DNA of 54,934 nt from Candidatus Uhrbacteria bacterium (GCA_018673485.1 JABHCP010000016.1:1-54934); one strand, 5' to 3'. Shown: positions 19,566 through 27,927, counted from the stretch's first letter. Numbers and translations are program-made. Notes: generated by a model not told the origin, from the sequence alone.

Positions 19566-21818
19566 CTACTCTTCATCTTCATCGTACCCTTCATCTGTAT
19601 CTTCTACAAACTCCTCGCCCACATCTTCATCAGAGTCTTCCTCATACTCTTCCTGCACATCTTCATCGTCGTCATCTGAACCAACTCCGGCCATGTCGCG
19701 CAACTCAGCTTCTCTTTCTTTGCGTCCACCCTGAGGCCACTCATCAACTAAAACTTCTCGTGGTTTAGATCCATTCGCAGGTCCTACAATTCCCATTTCC
19801 TCCATCATGTCGATGATACGAGCGGCGCGAGAATATCCGACCTTGATTCTGCGTTGCAAATATGAGGTTGAGGCTTTACCGGATTCCAAAACTATCTCAA
19901 TTGCTTCATTTAACATTGGGTCTGCATCCTCTCCGGCAAATGATGTTCCGCCCGTGCGAACATCCTCTGTAACCTGGTAGTTATAATCCGGCTCACCCTG
20001 CTCCTTCAAAAATGCTACAACTCGTTCTATTTCATTATCAGAAACATAAGCTCCCTGAATGCGTTTAGGTTTAGAAATCTGAGGCGTGGTAAGCAACATA
20101 TCTCCTCGACCCAACAACTTCTCTGCTCCAGCCTGATCTAGGATAGTTTTGGAATCGACTTGGGACGCAACAGCGAAAGCTATTCGAGTTGGAATATTTG
20201 CCTTAATTAAGCCAGTAATAACATCCACTGATGGTCTTTGCGTGGCAAGCACCAAATGAATACCAACCGCACGCGCCATTTGCGCTATCCGCACAATTAC
20301 CGCCTCAACATCACGCTTGTTTTGACTCATCAAATCCGCAAGCTCGTCGATAACAATAACAATTTTTGGCATTCTATCCTTACACTTTTTATTGTACGCA
20401 TCAATGTCCCGTGTTCCCTGCTTCGCAAGGTGGTCAAGCCTACGCTCCATCTCACGCACTGCCCATTTGAGTGCATTGATCGCCTCTTCTACCTTTGTAA
20501 TTGGCGGAATCAGCAGATGTGGAATACCAGAATAAACTCCCATCTCAACTCGCTTTGGATCAACCATTATCAGCTTTAAATCATCCGGACCATTTTGGTA
20601 CAAAAGCGACAAAATGATTTCGTTTAAACAAACTGACTTTCCCGACCCTGTAGCACCGGCGACCAACATATGTGGCGCCTTATCTACGGCAACCATATTC
20701 ACTACGCCACCAACATCCTTTCCAAGTGGTGCTGTAAAGTTTGTTTTTCTGTGTTTAAAGGTCTTTGACTCCAACAATTCACGCAAACAAACAATTCCGA
20801 CCTTTTGATTTGGAACCTCGATTCCTACTAAAGACTTTCCTGGGATCGGTGCCTCGATTCTAATAGGATGCGCTGCGAGTGCGAGTGCCAAGTCGTTATG
20901 AAGTGCGACAATTCGAGAAAGCTTAATTCCTTCAGCTGGTCTAAGTGCAAATTGCGTAACTGTTGGGCCCACTCGTACATCAACCATCTCAACATCAATA
21001 CCAAAATTCTCAAATGTGCGTCTGATTATTTCTTGACTGCGATCAATATCGCCGGCTTTTCCTTCGGTTCCAGCCTCGTCCAAAATTTCAACCGGGATCT
21101 CCACCTTTCGTCTTCTCCGACTAGTCATCACGGACTCGTTCTCATCCTCTTCCTCCATTTCGATGCGCTCATCCTCCACTTCTTCCTCCTCTGGACTCTC
21201 TTCTTGCTCATCCTCATCGAATTCCTCGTCCTCATCTGCATACAAAACAGAATCATCCTCCTCTGATTTCTTCATGAACACTCCCAGCTGAGCAAAATGT
21301 CCAGGAACAGTGAGGATGTTTTGCAATGAAATATCAAATATCAAAATAATGGCGATGCACAGTGAGGCAAACACAATAACGAAAGACCCCCAAAATCCAA
21401 GCCAACCAACTAAAAGCTCGGAAACCAACATTCCGATATAGCCTCCGGCGTTTGAAAGTTCTGCTATTGAAAATACATCATCTAATATGAATAGATTGAG
21501 CAGTCCATTAAACGACATAAAGAACAAAACTAGCCCGATGTAGTTAACAACGCCAAATACTGTTTTATCCGGAAAGACAACGTGCCAGCCGATAACAAGC
21601 AACACCAAAGAAAACAGCCAACGGTCCCAACCAAATACTTGGGAGAGTAGTCCGTCTGCCCAAACACCAGCCGATCCGGCTAGATCAAAGAAAGCGAGCA
21701 AAAAGAACACTGCCAGTGCAGCTAACCCAATTGCAATAATGCTTTGTTTTACCCCATCTGAAAGACCAGATGATTTACTGCGCGATCCACCGCGCTTTCT
21801 GCGACGTTTTTTTGCCAT
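19566..21818 (-). CDS. ftsK: DNA translocase FtsK/SpoIIIE
   Basis: A 750-aa septal DNA pump. A basic N-terminus (KKRRRKRGGSRSK) precedes four or more transmembrane helices (to about residue 165) and an acidic linker (about 190-235). The motor has Walker A VAGATGSGKSVCLNE and Walker B VIVIDELADLMS. The gamma winged-helix DNA-reading domain (SYLQRRIKVGYSRAARIID) is followed by an unusual acidic Asp/Glu tail (last ~45 residues). It resolves chromosome dimers and moves DNA through the septum. No Shine-Dalgarno sequence. Confidence 0.97.
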   Translation of the reverse strand: MAKKRRRKRGGSRSKSSGLSDGVKQSIIAIGLAALAVFFLLAFFDLAGSAGVWADGLLSQVFGWDRWLFSLVLLVIGWHVVFPDKTVFGVVNYIGLVLFFMSFNGLLNLFILDDVFSIAELSNAGGYIGMLVSELLVGWLGFWGSFVIVFASLCIAIILIFDISLQNILTVPGHFAQLGVFMKKSEEDDSVLYADEDEEFDEDEQEESPEEEEVEDERIEMEEEDENESVMTSRRRRKVEIPVEILDEAGTEGKAGDIDRSQEIIRRTFENFGIDVEMVDVRVGPTVTQFALRPAEGIKLSRIVALHNDLALALAAHPIRIEAPIPGKSLVGIEVPNQKVGIVCLRELLESKTFKHRKTNFTAPLGKDVGGVVNMVAVDKAPHMLVAGATGSGKSVCLNEIILSLLYQNGPDDLKLIMVDPKRVEMGVYSGIPHLLIPPITKVEEAINALKWAVREMERRLDHLAKQGTRDIDAYNKKCKDRMPKIVIVIDELADLMSQNKRDVEAVIVRIAQMARAVGIHLVLATQRPSVDVITGLIKANIPTRIAFAVASQVDSKTILDQAGAEKLLGRGDMLLTTPQISKPKRIQGAYVSDNEIERVVAFLKEQGEPDYNYQVTEDVRTGGTSFAGEDADPMLNEAIEIVLESGKASTSYLQRRIKVGYSRAARIIDMMEEMGIVGPANGSKPREVLVDEWPQGGRKEREAELRDMAGVGSDDDDEDVQEEYEEDSDEDVGEEFVEDTDEGYDEDEE

Positions 21819-21876
21819 AGCTATGAAAAATTCCTGAAATTTATTTCGTTCACTTAATATTTTATCATAAATTCAC

Positions 21877-21905
21877 TTTTCAAGCTCTTTCATGTAATCT
21901 ATTGT
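21877..21905 (+). promoter_or_regulatory. likely promoter of PP2C unit
   Basis: TTTTCA (21877-21882), 17-nt spacer, TATTGT (21900-21905). Weaker -35 than other units. Confidence 0.5.
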
Positions 21906-21931
21906 CAGACCGTGAAACAACTGGAGGAATC

Positions 21932-22693
21932 ATGTCCCTTAGACTCGACATCGGTGTGGTATGCGACATTGGCGGAGCTGACCCCCAAAAAGGCAATGAA
22001 GATACCTACTTCATCTATCTACCCGCACACGCCATTGGTGTAATCGATGGGATGGGAGGACCAGGCGATGGCAGATTGGCTGCAGATATGGTGAGCACAG
22101 CCTTCCAAGGTCTAATGCACATCGAGGAGCCCGATGAAAGCATACTGGCAGCCGCTGTTCGCGATGCCAATAGCCGGGTATTGCGAGCCAACAAGACCGC
22201 GCGACGCAAGCCTGGAAATCGTATGGGCGCTGTTGGTACCATCGCTTGGATTGATGTGCGAACAGGCACAACCCTAATCGCCCAAGTTGGTGACTCACGT
22301 GCCTATGTGCACAGCGATGGTTCTATCGAACAAAAAACCGTCGATCAAACACCTTTGGCTGGAATGAACGAAGCCCAGCGCATGTGCCACCCGCACAAAC
22401 ATCACATCCAATACGCGTTTGGGCTAAAGGAACAATTACCTGCTGATTATTACCAGATCAGTCTTACTCCAGGAGACACGCTCCTCCTATGCTCAGACGG
22501 GCTTACGGACTATGTTGGATCTACAACGCTCATCCGTATACTCGACATGGACGTAAGTGCGCAGAAGATTGCATACGAACTCCTCAAAGAGGCACTTAGA
22601 TGCGGTACTTGCGACAATGTGACAGCAATCGTCGTCAAGGTGCTGCCCGATAAAAGTCTTGCAGGCGCTGGACAAACACTCTGTCCCGTATAG
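21932..22693 (+). CDS. PP2C-family serine/threonine phosphatase
   Basis: A 253-aa metal-dependent protein phosphatase. PP2C motifs in order: GNEDTYF (metal-binding Asp), VIDGMGGPGDG, GDSRAYVH, LLLCSDGLTDYV and CDNVTAIVVKV, giving the expected Asp ligands. The second motif has IDGMGG where DGMGGH is common; the usual His is replaced by Pro. It should remove phosphate from Ser/Thr proteins in the cytoplasm; no partner kinase is seen here. The ATG at 21932 is set by GGAGGA 3 nt upstream. A stand-alone GC-rich unit between ftsK and efp. Confidence 0.9.
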   Translation: MSLRLDIGVVCDIGGADPQKGNEDTYFIYLPAHAIGVIDGMGGPGDGRLAADMVSTAFQGLMHIEEPDESILAAAVRDANSRVLRANKTARRKPGNRMGAVGTIAWIDVRTGTTLIAQVGDSRAYVHSDGSIEQKTVDQTPLAGMNEAQRMCHPHKHHIQYAFGLKEQLPADYYQISLTPGDTLLLCSDGLTDYVGSTTLIRILDMDVSAQKIAYELLKEALRCGTCDNVTAIVVKVLPDKSLAGAGQTLCPV

Positions 22694-22712
22694 CAGACGC
22701 TACGCAACACGA

Positions 22713-22740
22713 CCCCGGACTGTCTGACGACACTTCGGGG
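22713..22740 (+). terminator. terminator of PP2C unit
   Basis: CCCCGGA ... TTCGGGG stem with TTTCATGC following. Confidence 0.65.
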
Positions 22741-22752
22741 TTTCATGCAACC

Positions 22753-22780
22753 AAAAAATCAGGTTTCCCTGATTTTTTTT
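22753..22780. terminator. bidirectional terminator before efp
   Basis: AAAAAATCAGG - TTT - CCTGATTTTTT; serves efp on the minus strand and may back up the PP2C unit. Confidence 0.8.
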
Positions 22781-22804
22781 GCTTTGATTGACTTGTCGAT
22801 CCAC

Positions 22805-23371
22805 CTATTTATTTACTCGCTCCAAATAAGTTCCTTCTTCGGTATTTACTCTAATCGTGTCACCCTGCTTGATAAATATTGGCACGCGGACCTTTAATCC
22901 ATTGTCCATCACAGCGTCTTTCTGAACGTTGCCAGAAACTGTATCTCCCTTTGTTGCTGGCTCGGTTTGCTCTACCACAAAATCAACCTTAACTGGAATA
23001 TCAACTGCGATTGGCTTATCGCCATACATCACAACGGTAACCTGCAGTCCTTCCTTCAAATATGATGCCGCCTCGCCGACCGTATCCGCGTCAATCATTA
23101 CCTGCTCATATGTCACACCGTCCATGAAAGTGAACGAGTCACCCTCTGCAAAAATATATTGCATGTTCTTATTCATGACATCAGCAAACTCAAGTGTTTC
23201 ACCTGACTTGAAATTCTCCTCAATAACTTTTCCAGATGTGAGCGACTTCATTCTTGTTCTAACGAAACCACCACCTCGGCCAGATGATGATCGGGTGTAA
23301 TTTACAACCACCCAAAGATCATCCTTATATTTTATTACTGTACCGCGCCTGATTGAAGTCGGAGAAGCCAT
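22805..23371 (-). CDS. efp: elongation factor P
   Basis: 188 aa, three beta-barrel domains. EF-P enters the ribosomal E site to relieve stalling at polyproline. The domain I tip loop reads SSSGRGGGF, so the residue at the position of E. coli Lys34 is Arg32. Arg at this site is the form rhamnosylated by EarP in some proteobacteria; no earP is in this window. C-terminal domain ends TIRVNTEEGTYLERV as normal. TATACT lies about 35 nt upstream and there is no Shine-Dalgarno sequence. Confidence 0.96.
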   Translation of the reverse strand: MASPTSIRRGTVIKYKDDLWVVVNYTRSSSGRGGGFVRTRMKSLTSGKVIEENFKSGETLEFADVMNKNMQYIFAEGDSFTFMDGVTYEQVMIDADTVGEAASYLKEGLQVTVVMYGDKPIAVDIPVKVDFVVEQTEPATKGDTVSGNVQKDAVMDNGLKVRVPIFIKQGDTIRVNTEEGTYLERVNK

Positions 23372-23430
23372 ATGGTGTTTAAAGTGTTTAAATGTTTACT
23401 CTTAGAATAGTATAGCAAAACTTGGACCAA

Positions 23431-23553
23431 AAAAATGAGCAGATTTGGATACAGTGCAAGGAGAAACCGAGCAAGTCGCGAGGCGTACTAAAATGTACTG
23501 TGAGCGAGTAGCACAGGTTTCGACACAGCAATGCGCCAAATCTGCTTATTTTT
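23431..23553 (-). terminator. long hairpin terminator of rpsF-ssb-rpsR operon
   Basis: Outer arms AAAAATGAGCAGATTTGG and CCAAATCTGCTTATTTTT enclose about 87 nt that are themselves an imperfect inverted repeat (GGAGAAACCGAGC facing GCACAGGTTTCGACA). The tip is GTAC-TAAAAT-GTAC. T-rich on the minus strand after the stem. Confidence 0.7.
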
Positions 23554-23558
23554 ATGAT

Positions 23559-23795
23559 TTACTTATGAACAAATGGAAGCAATGCCATTACACGCGAGCG
23601 CTTAATCTCAAGTGAGAGTTTTCGCTGGTGTCTCATACAAACTCCACTTCGCTTTCTTGGAACGATCTTTCCAAATGATGAAAGATATCGTCGCAAAAGG
23701 TCAGTATTTTTATAATCAAGTGCTGCACCCTTGTTCACGCAGAAGTAACAATATCGTGATGACTCCTTCTGCTTCATTGTTGTAATTTTTGCCAT
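23559..23795 (-). CDS. rpsR: 30S ribosomal protein bS18
   Basis: 78 aa. Core motif NTDLLRRYLSSFGKIVPRKRSGVCMRHQRKL. It carries CYFC near the N-terminus and CMRHQ further on, the zinc-binding (C+) type of S18. It binds S6 on the 30S platform. 1 nt downstream of ssb; rplI does not follow. Confidence 0.97.
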   Translation of the reverse strand: MAKITTMKQKESSRYCYFCVNKGAALDYKNTDLLRRYLSSFGKIVPRKRSGVCMRHQRKLSLEIKRSRVMALLPFVHK

Positions 23796-23796
23796 A

Positions 23797-24240
23797 TTAG
23801 AATGGAATATCTTCTAGTTTAATTTCGTCGTCAGCTGCAGGGGCTGGAGCTGAACTCTCTTGTGGCTCAGGTATTGATGCCGCAGCAGAAACTCCTGATG
23901 ACTCACCGCGTCCTCCGAGCATAACCATGTTCTCTGCAATAATCTCGGTTCGATATCGCTTTACGCCGTCTTGCCCTTCCCAATCTCGAGTCTGCAATCG
24001 TCCTTCAACGTAAATTCGATTTCCTTTTTTAAGATACTGCGTAATGATCTCTGCCAAACGTGCCCAGGCAACAATATTATGGAACTCAGCTTGCTCCTGC
24101 TTTTCTCCGCTTGAGTCCTTCCAAGTTCGGTTAGTTGCAACTCCGAATGAACATACTGCTGTTCCTGATCCAGTTTTTCGCAATTCTGGGTCTCTTGTCA
24201 GATTACCGATCACCATTACTTTGTTAAGTGAAGAAGCCAT
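23797..24240 (-). CDS. ssb: single-stranded DNA-binding protein
   Basis: 147 aa. OB fold (about residues 1-110: MVIGNLTRDPELRKTGSGT, FHNIVAWARLAE, YVEGRLQTRDW), short Pro/Ala/Ser linker, and the acidic tip ending DDEIKLEDIPF that recruits repair and replication proteins. It sits between rpsF and rpsR, the common bacterial order. Confidence 0.97.
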   Translation of the reverse strand: MASSLNKVMVIGNLTRDPELRKTGSGTAVCSFGVATNRTWKDSSGEKQEQAEFHNIVAWARLAEIITQYLKKGNRIYVEGRLQTRDWEGQDGVKRYRTEIIAENMVMLGGRGESSGVSAAASIPEPQESSAPAPAADDEIKLEDIPF

Positions 24241-24241
24241 A

Positions 24242-24715
24242 TTATACGTTGGTTAAATCTGAATCAAGTATCTCGTCTAACTGCTTATCCAAGTCGTCAA
24301 CTGACAACTTTCCCTCGTCAGCTGGCTTTGGAGCAACTTGAACCTTCTTCTCCTTCTTTGGAGCTGTTCGCTTTCCTTCAGGTGTTAGTGGCTCTTGGTA
24401 TGAAGTGAGCGTGAAGTCACCTGACGGGATTCCATCAAAGCGCTTTACAACTACGTGACGTAAAATGTCGTCTGAAAGCTTGAAGTTCTGATCAATCTTC
24501 TGCAAGTTTGATCCATCATGCTCAAAATAAGACAACACATACGTTCCATGCGTTACCTTCATGACTGGGTATGCAAGCTTAACTTTTCCAAGGTTTTTTG
24601 TTTGCTGCACCTTGGTACCAGCGTCTTCGAGCAACTTTGATGTTCGCTCTATCACTCCGTCGATCTCAGAATCTGAGAACTTTGAAGGAATGATATATAA
24701 AATCTCGTAGATCAT
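24242..24715 (-). CDS. rpsF: 30S ribosomal protein bS6
   Basis: 157 aa from the ATG giving MIYEILYIIPSKF, the usual S6 beginning. An in-frame ATG 30 nt upstream (24745) exists, but the intervening bases hold a GCCCC-AAAT-GGGGC hairpin, better read as leader. The S6 fold ends near residue 105; a basic Lys/Pro-rich and then acidic extension of about 50 residues follows (APKKEKKVQ...SVDDLDKQLDE). It starts the rpsF-ssb-rpsR operon and its promoter is at 24787. Confidence 0.93.
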   Translation of the reverse strand: MIYEILYIIPSKFSDSEIDGVIERTSKLLEDAGTKVQQTKNLGKVKLAYPVMKVTHGTYVLSYFEHDGSNLQKIDQNFKLSDDILRHVVVKRFDGIPSGDFTLTSYQEPLTPEGKRTAPKKEKKVQVAPKPADEGKLSVDDLDKQLDEILDSDLTNV

Positions 24716-24786
24716 AGATTTATAGGCCCCATTTGGGGCGGTCATTAGTGACCATGGACTAGTAAGTCCTATGAATTAATGCCTGA

Positions 24787-24815
24787 ATACTAGCTCAGAG
24801 CGACAATTTCGTCAA
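24787..24815 (-). promoter_or_regulatory. rpsF operon promoter
   Basis: Minus strand TTGACG (24810-24815), 17-nt spacer, TAGTAT (24787-24792). About 70 nt of leader before the rpsF ATG, including a GCCCC/GGGGC hairpin that could be an S6:S18 autoregulatory site; the diagnostic motif is not certain. Confidence 0.7.
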
Positions 24816-24833
24816 GCATTGGCCATTTCTCCT

Positions 24834-24869
24834 AATTCACATAACTGACGATCGTCAGTTATGTGAATT
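24834..24869. repeat. 36-bp perfect palindrome A (centre CGATCG)
   Basis: Left half AATTCACATAACTGACGA is exactly mirrored by the right half. No unpaired loop. Just upstream of the rpsF promoter. Confidence 0.9.
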
Positions 24870-24933
24870 TATCAAATTCTGGCTTGCAGGAAGCTAGACT
24901 CTACATATAAATTGATCATACTCATTCATAAAT

Positions 24934-24969
24934 GTTTCACAATGTGAACGATCGTCCACATTGTGAAAC
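24934..24969. repeat. 36-bp palindrome B (centre CGATCG)
   Basis: Left half GTTTCACAATGTGAACGA mirrors the right half with one mismatched pair. Outer GTTTCAC/GTGAAAC matches the half-sites of parS, spaced apart. Confidence 0.85.
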
Positions 24970-25045
24970 CCGACAGTTAAGCTCGCGAATGCGAATAAAG
25001 GCTTAACTTAGAGAATTTCTAGTCATTATTGAAGATTAGGAACTA

Positions 25046-25077
25046 TTCATAATTGGTTCGATCGAACATAGTATGAA
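25046..25077. repeat. 32-bp palindrome C (centre CGATCG)
   Basis: Left half TTCATAATTGGTTCGA against right half with three mismatched pairs. Shares TTCGATCGAA and flanking ATGAA/CCAAT with palindrome D at 30488. Confidence 0.75.
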
Positions 25078-25116
25078 AATTTCTATTTCTCAGATTTCTG
25101 GTCTAAAAGCACGAAA

Positions 25117-25148
25117 CCGCCCACCGAAGCGAGAGGCTTCAGGGACGG
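25117..25148 (-). terminator. terminator of PQ-loop unit
   Basis: On the minus strand CCGTCCC and GAAGC pair with GCTTC and GGGCGG, then TTTCGTGCTTTT. Confidence 0.7.
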
Positions 25149-25162
25149 TGAGTTGTTCGGAG

Positions 25163-25471
25163 CTAGGTCCTGTAAAAAACCACGCTGATCACAGCTATGG
25201 AAATAAGGATACTCGCGAGCATACTCCAGAACATCAATGTATTTTTGGTCTTGATGCCCACGAGAGTGAATACGATCTGGATCACACAGAAGATCGCCCA
25301 CATCGGGATCGAAATAGCCCGCACATCCTCGGCGATGATCACATCTTTGAGCTGTGGCACGAGTGCGATGGGGTTGAGGATCGTAATCAGACCAGATACA
25401 CGGTTGAAGTACCTGTGCTCCAAGGGCCAAGTCAGCCAGCGATAGAGTCTATCGATGAGCCTTTCGCTCAT
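25163..25471 (-). CDS. PQ-loop/SemiSWEET-like membrane protein
   Basis: 102 aa with three predicted transmembrane helices. VSGLITILNPIALVPQLKDVI contains the Pro-Gln pair of the PQ-loop, followed by AISIPMWAIFCVIQIVF as in SemiSWEET half-transporters. SemiSWEETs dimerise to pass sugars; substrate is unknown here and the match is by pattern only. Strong Shine-Dalgarno GGAGGTG before the ATG, own promoter and terminator. A GC-rich single-gene unit on the minus strand, divergent from the methyltransferase at 25572. Confidence 0.7.
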   Translation of the reverse strand: MSERLIDRLYRWLTWPLEHRYFNRVSGLITILNPIALVPQLKDVIIAEDVRAISIPMWAIFCVIQIVFTLVGIKTKNTLMFWSMLASILISIAVISVVFYRT

Positions 25472-25500
25472 GGTTCACCTCCAGTGAAGTTCGACGTTTG

Positions 25501-25529
25501 AGAGTACTGCATTTTGACGGAAATGTCAA
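25501..25529 (-). promoter_or_regulatory. promoter of PQ-loop unit
   Basis: Minus strand TTGACA (25524-25529), 17-nt spacer, TACTCT (25501-25506). TTGAC is repeated inverted (GTCAA) inside the spacer. Confidence 0.75.
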
Positions 25530-25571
25530 TCACTAGACCAAAACGCGCTTCTCGACTATTATTCACATCGT

Positions 25572-26735
25572 ATGAAACAATTTGCGATTTTGGGGATTCA
25601 TCCGGAACTTAGTGTTACTGAGCTTGAGACGGTGATAAAGGCAGAAGTCGATCAGGGCTCTGATCAGGTGGCTCTTTTTGAGTCGGATTTGCATTTGCCG
25701 GAATTGCAGGCAAAGCTTGGAGGGACACAAAAGCTTGGAGAGGTATTAGGAACTGTTAAGGATCATCAAGATATTCAAAAACATCTTCGGGCAATACTTG
25801 TAGAACATGAGGTTGAGGGTAAATTGAAGTTTGGAGTTAGTGTTTATGATCTTGGAAGTCCAAAACGTACAAAGGAAATCCAGAAGTACATGCATAAGGT
25901 AGGAATATCGGTAAAAAAGGATGTGAAAGACTCGGGTCGTTCTGTTCGACTAGTTACATCTCAAGAACCTGTGCTTTCAACTGTGGTTATAAAGAAAAAT
26001 AAGTTGGTAAGTAAAGGTATCGAGTTCGCGATATTGGTCAGTGATGCCGAGATTCACATTGGAGTCACAAAAGCTATCCAAGATTTTGAAGATTGGTCGT
26101 TCCGTGACTACGAGCGGCCAGGACGAGACGCAAAGTCTGGTATGTTGCCACCAAAACTCGCTCGCATGATGGTAAATCTTGCCGGAGTCGACGCTAAATC
26201 TTCATATTTGCTCGATCCATTTTGCGGATCTGGAACAATACTCATGGAAGCATCGCTTTTAGGCTTTGATAATGTGATCGGATCTGATATTTCGCAGCGT
26301 GCAATTGATGACACGGGTGACAATCTTGTTTGGCTTCAGGATGAGCAGTACAGAGTTGCAGATAACACACTCATATGCGAGTCGGCAACCGAGCTTGGTA
26401 AACATTTAGAGAAAAATTCAGTCGACGTAATCGTCACGGAGCCATTTTTAGGCAATCCTCGTTCAGGCAGAGAACGTGTGCAAGACATCGAGCACGCAGT
26501 CGAGGCACTAACCGAACTCTACGAATCATCTTTCGAGGAACTTGATCAAATCCTAAAACCAGGCGGAACAATAGTAGTCGCATCACCAATCCACTTTGTT
26601 GACGACCAAGCGTTCCCAGTACCAACAATTGAAATCCTAGAGAACCTTGGCTACGACCAGATTCACACACCACTTTTATACAGACGCGAAAAGCAATTTG
26701 TAGGACGAAATATCCTAACTTTCCGCAAAAAATAG
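25572..26735 (+). CDS. THUMP/Trm11-like RNA methyltransferase
   Basis: 387 aa. The N-terminal ~160 residues resemble a THUMP-type RNA-binding part; the C-terminal class I methyltransferase shows SAM motif LLDPFCGSGTILMEA, acidic DIS, and catalytic TEPFLG. This matches the Trm11/TrmG10 family that methylates guanosine-10 of tRNA, a family described as frequent in archaea, eukaryotes and CPR genomes. TATTAT lies about 10 nt upstream of the ATG and there is no Shine-Dalgarno sequence. Its terminator hairpin overlaps the promoter of the next unit. Confidence 0.85.
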   Translation: MKQFAILGIHPELSVTELETVIKAEVDQGSDQVALFESDLHLPELQAKLGGTQKLGEVLGTVKDHQDIQKHLRAILVEHEVEGKLKFGVSVYDLGSPKRTKEIQKYMHKVGISVKKDVKDSGRSVRLVTSQEPVLSTVVIKKNKLVSKGIEFAILVSDAEIHIGVTKAIQDFEDWSFRDYERPGRDAKSGMLPPKLARMMVNLAGVDAKSSYLLDPFCGSGTILMEASLLGFDNVIGSDISQRAIDDTGDNLVWLQDEQYRVADNTLICESATELGKHLEKNSVDVIVTEPFLGNPRSGRERVQDIEHAVEALTELYESSFEELDQILKPGGTIVVASPIHFVDDQAFPVPTIEILENLGYDQIHTPLLYRREKQFVGRNILTFRKK

Positions 26736-26750
26736 GCCAAAATTAGCATA

Positions 26751-26775
26751 AATGGCTTGACAAAAAGCCATTTTT
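26751..26775 (+). terminator. methyltransferase terminator enclosing the next promoter's -35
   Basis: AAATGGCT (26751-26758) and AGCCATTT (26766-26773) pair; the loop holds part of TTGACA, and the 3' arm plus T-tract form the spacer of the downstream promoter. Confidence 0.7.
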
Positions 26776-26785
26776 GTGTTTAAAT
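26757..26785 (+). promoter_or_regulatory. promoter of transglycosylase unit
   Basis: TTGACA (26757-26762), 17-nt spacer, TTAAAT (26780-26785). Confidence 0.75.
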
Positions 26786-26822
26786 ACTCAGTCTTTCGTT
26801 CCCCCTACAACCTGGAGTGATC

Positions 26823-27902
26823 ATGAACAAGGACACGCTCATCCGCATTGGCGGCCGCCTGTGGGCAGCCGTCATCAAGTACACCCCCATCGTCATCGGT
26901 GCCATCTGGTGCTTCCTGCGCAAGTGGACACCCATCATGTGGTCCGCGCTCGTGAGCTGGAGCTGGCGCTTCATGTGTTTCGTTGGTCGATTGATCCGCA
27001 CCACGGCCATCAGCCCTCTGCGTGGCAGCCCCAAGGTCTGGCTCTTCGGAGCTACCTGGGGAGTCCTCTGCACTGGTATCGCCGTATTGTGCTTCACCGT
27101 CTTCTACGGTCCGGTCGAAAACCCGATCACCAAGGATTCGCTGATCGCCACCTGCGACATCGAGGATGGCCCGGAGGAGTGCGACGAGGACGGCCCGGAA
27201 GCCCCAAAGGCTCGCTCGCTCGTTCGTGGTATCGAACCCAACGAAACGCAGTACGTGCTCAAGCAGTACAATGAGTTCGTGGGCAACCCCACCTGGGCCA
27301 AACGTACCAATGACTGCCTGACCGAGTACTGGCACTACTTCGAGGACGCGGAGCGCTTGACCCGATACCCTGCCGAGCTCATCGCTGGCATGTCGCTGAT
27401 CGAGGCCGAAGGCTGTCAGTTCATCCCTGCCCGAAACGGTGACGGTGGCATCGGCCCAATGCAGATCACTGGCTACCCCGGTAGCGGCATCATCAAGCGC
27501 GCAGCCAAGATCCTCAGCATCTCGGAAGGCGAGGTGGATTACAAGAACGACTACCTCCACAACGTGGTGGTCGGAACCGCGATCCTCGCCAACTACGAGA
27601 GCCAACTGCAGAGTCGCGGCCCGGGTCTCTTGGCCTATAACCGTGGGCCAGGGAACGTCCGCAAGGACATGCGTCGCGCCAAGCTCACCAGCCTGAAGCG
27701 CCGCGTGCTCTCGGATTTCCGTGGAGCGATCCCCTACAGCGCCGGGCGCGGTGGCAAGCCGCGGATCTACGCAGACAAGGTCTTGGCCGGCATGGTCATG
27801 ATTGACCGCATGTCGCGTGGCCTCACACTGAACACACTCTCGAGCCTAGATCTCGACGAAATCCCTGGATCCGACCCGTCCCAAGACGGTAAGAACCGCT
27901 GA
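26823..27902 (+). CDS. membrane-anchored lytic transglycosylase
   Basis: 359 aa. Two or three hydrophobic segments in the first ~95 residues anchor it; an acidic linker (about 110-130) precedes a SLT/goose-lysozyme-like domain. The probable catalytic Glu is Glu194 in MSLIEAEG, with GDGGIGPMQI (about 207-215) and the AYNRGPGNV substrate-groove motif. It would cleave the glycan strand of peptidoglycan, forming anhydro ends. An upstream in-frame GTG (26817) exists; the ATG with GGAG 5 nt before it is preferred. Markedly GC-rich single-gene unit between an RNA methyltransferase and ychF. Confidence 0.85.
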   Translation: MNKDTLIRIGGRLWAAVIKYTPIVIGAIWCFLRKWTPIMWSALVSWSWRFMCFVGRLIRTTAISPLRGSPKVWLFGATWGVLCTGIAVLCFTVFYGPVENPITKDSLIATCDIEDGPEECDEDGPEAPKARSLVRGIEPNETQYVLKQYNEFVGNPTWAKRTNDCLTEYWHYFEDAERLTRYPAELIAGMSLIEAEGCQFIPARNGDGGIGPMQITGYPGSGIIKRAAKILSISEGEVDYKNDYLHNVVVGTAILANYESQLQSRGPGLLAYNRGPGNVRKDMRRAKLTSLKRRVLSDFRGAIPYSAGRGGKPRIYADKVLAGMVMIDRMSRGLTLNTLSSLDLDEIPGSDPSQDGKNR

Positions 27903-27927
27903 GATCGTTGACCAATCGAGACTCTCC

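Larger units (their letters stand above)
24816..25116. other. gene-free stretch holding three palindromes
   Basis: No ORF is supported. The region is AT-rich apart from three long palindromes centred on CGATCG, listed separately. Confidence 0.7.

Noticed and set aside
26805-27605. Long minus-strand frame opposite the transglycosylase
   Set aside because: High GC gives long antisense frames; the plus strand has the recognisable domain, ribosome site and promoter.
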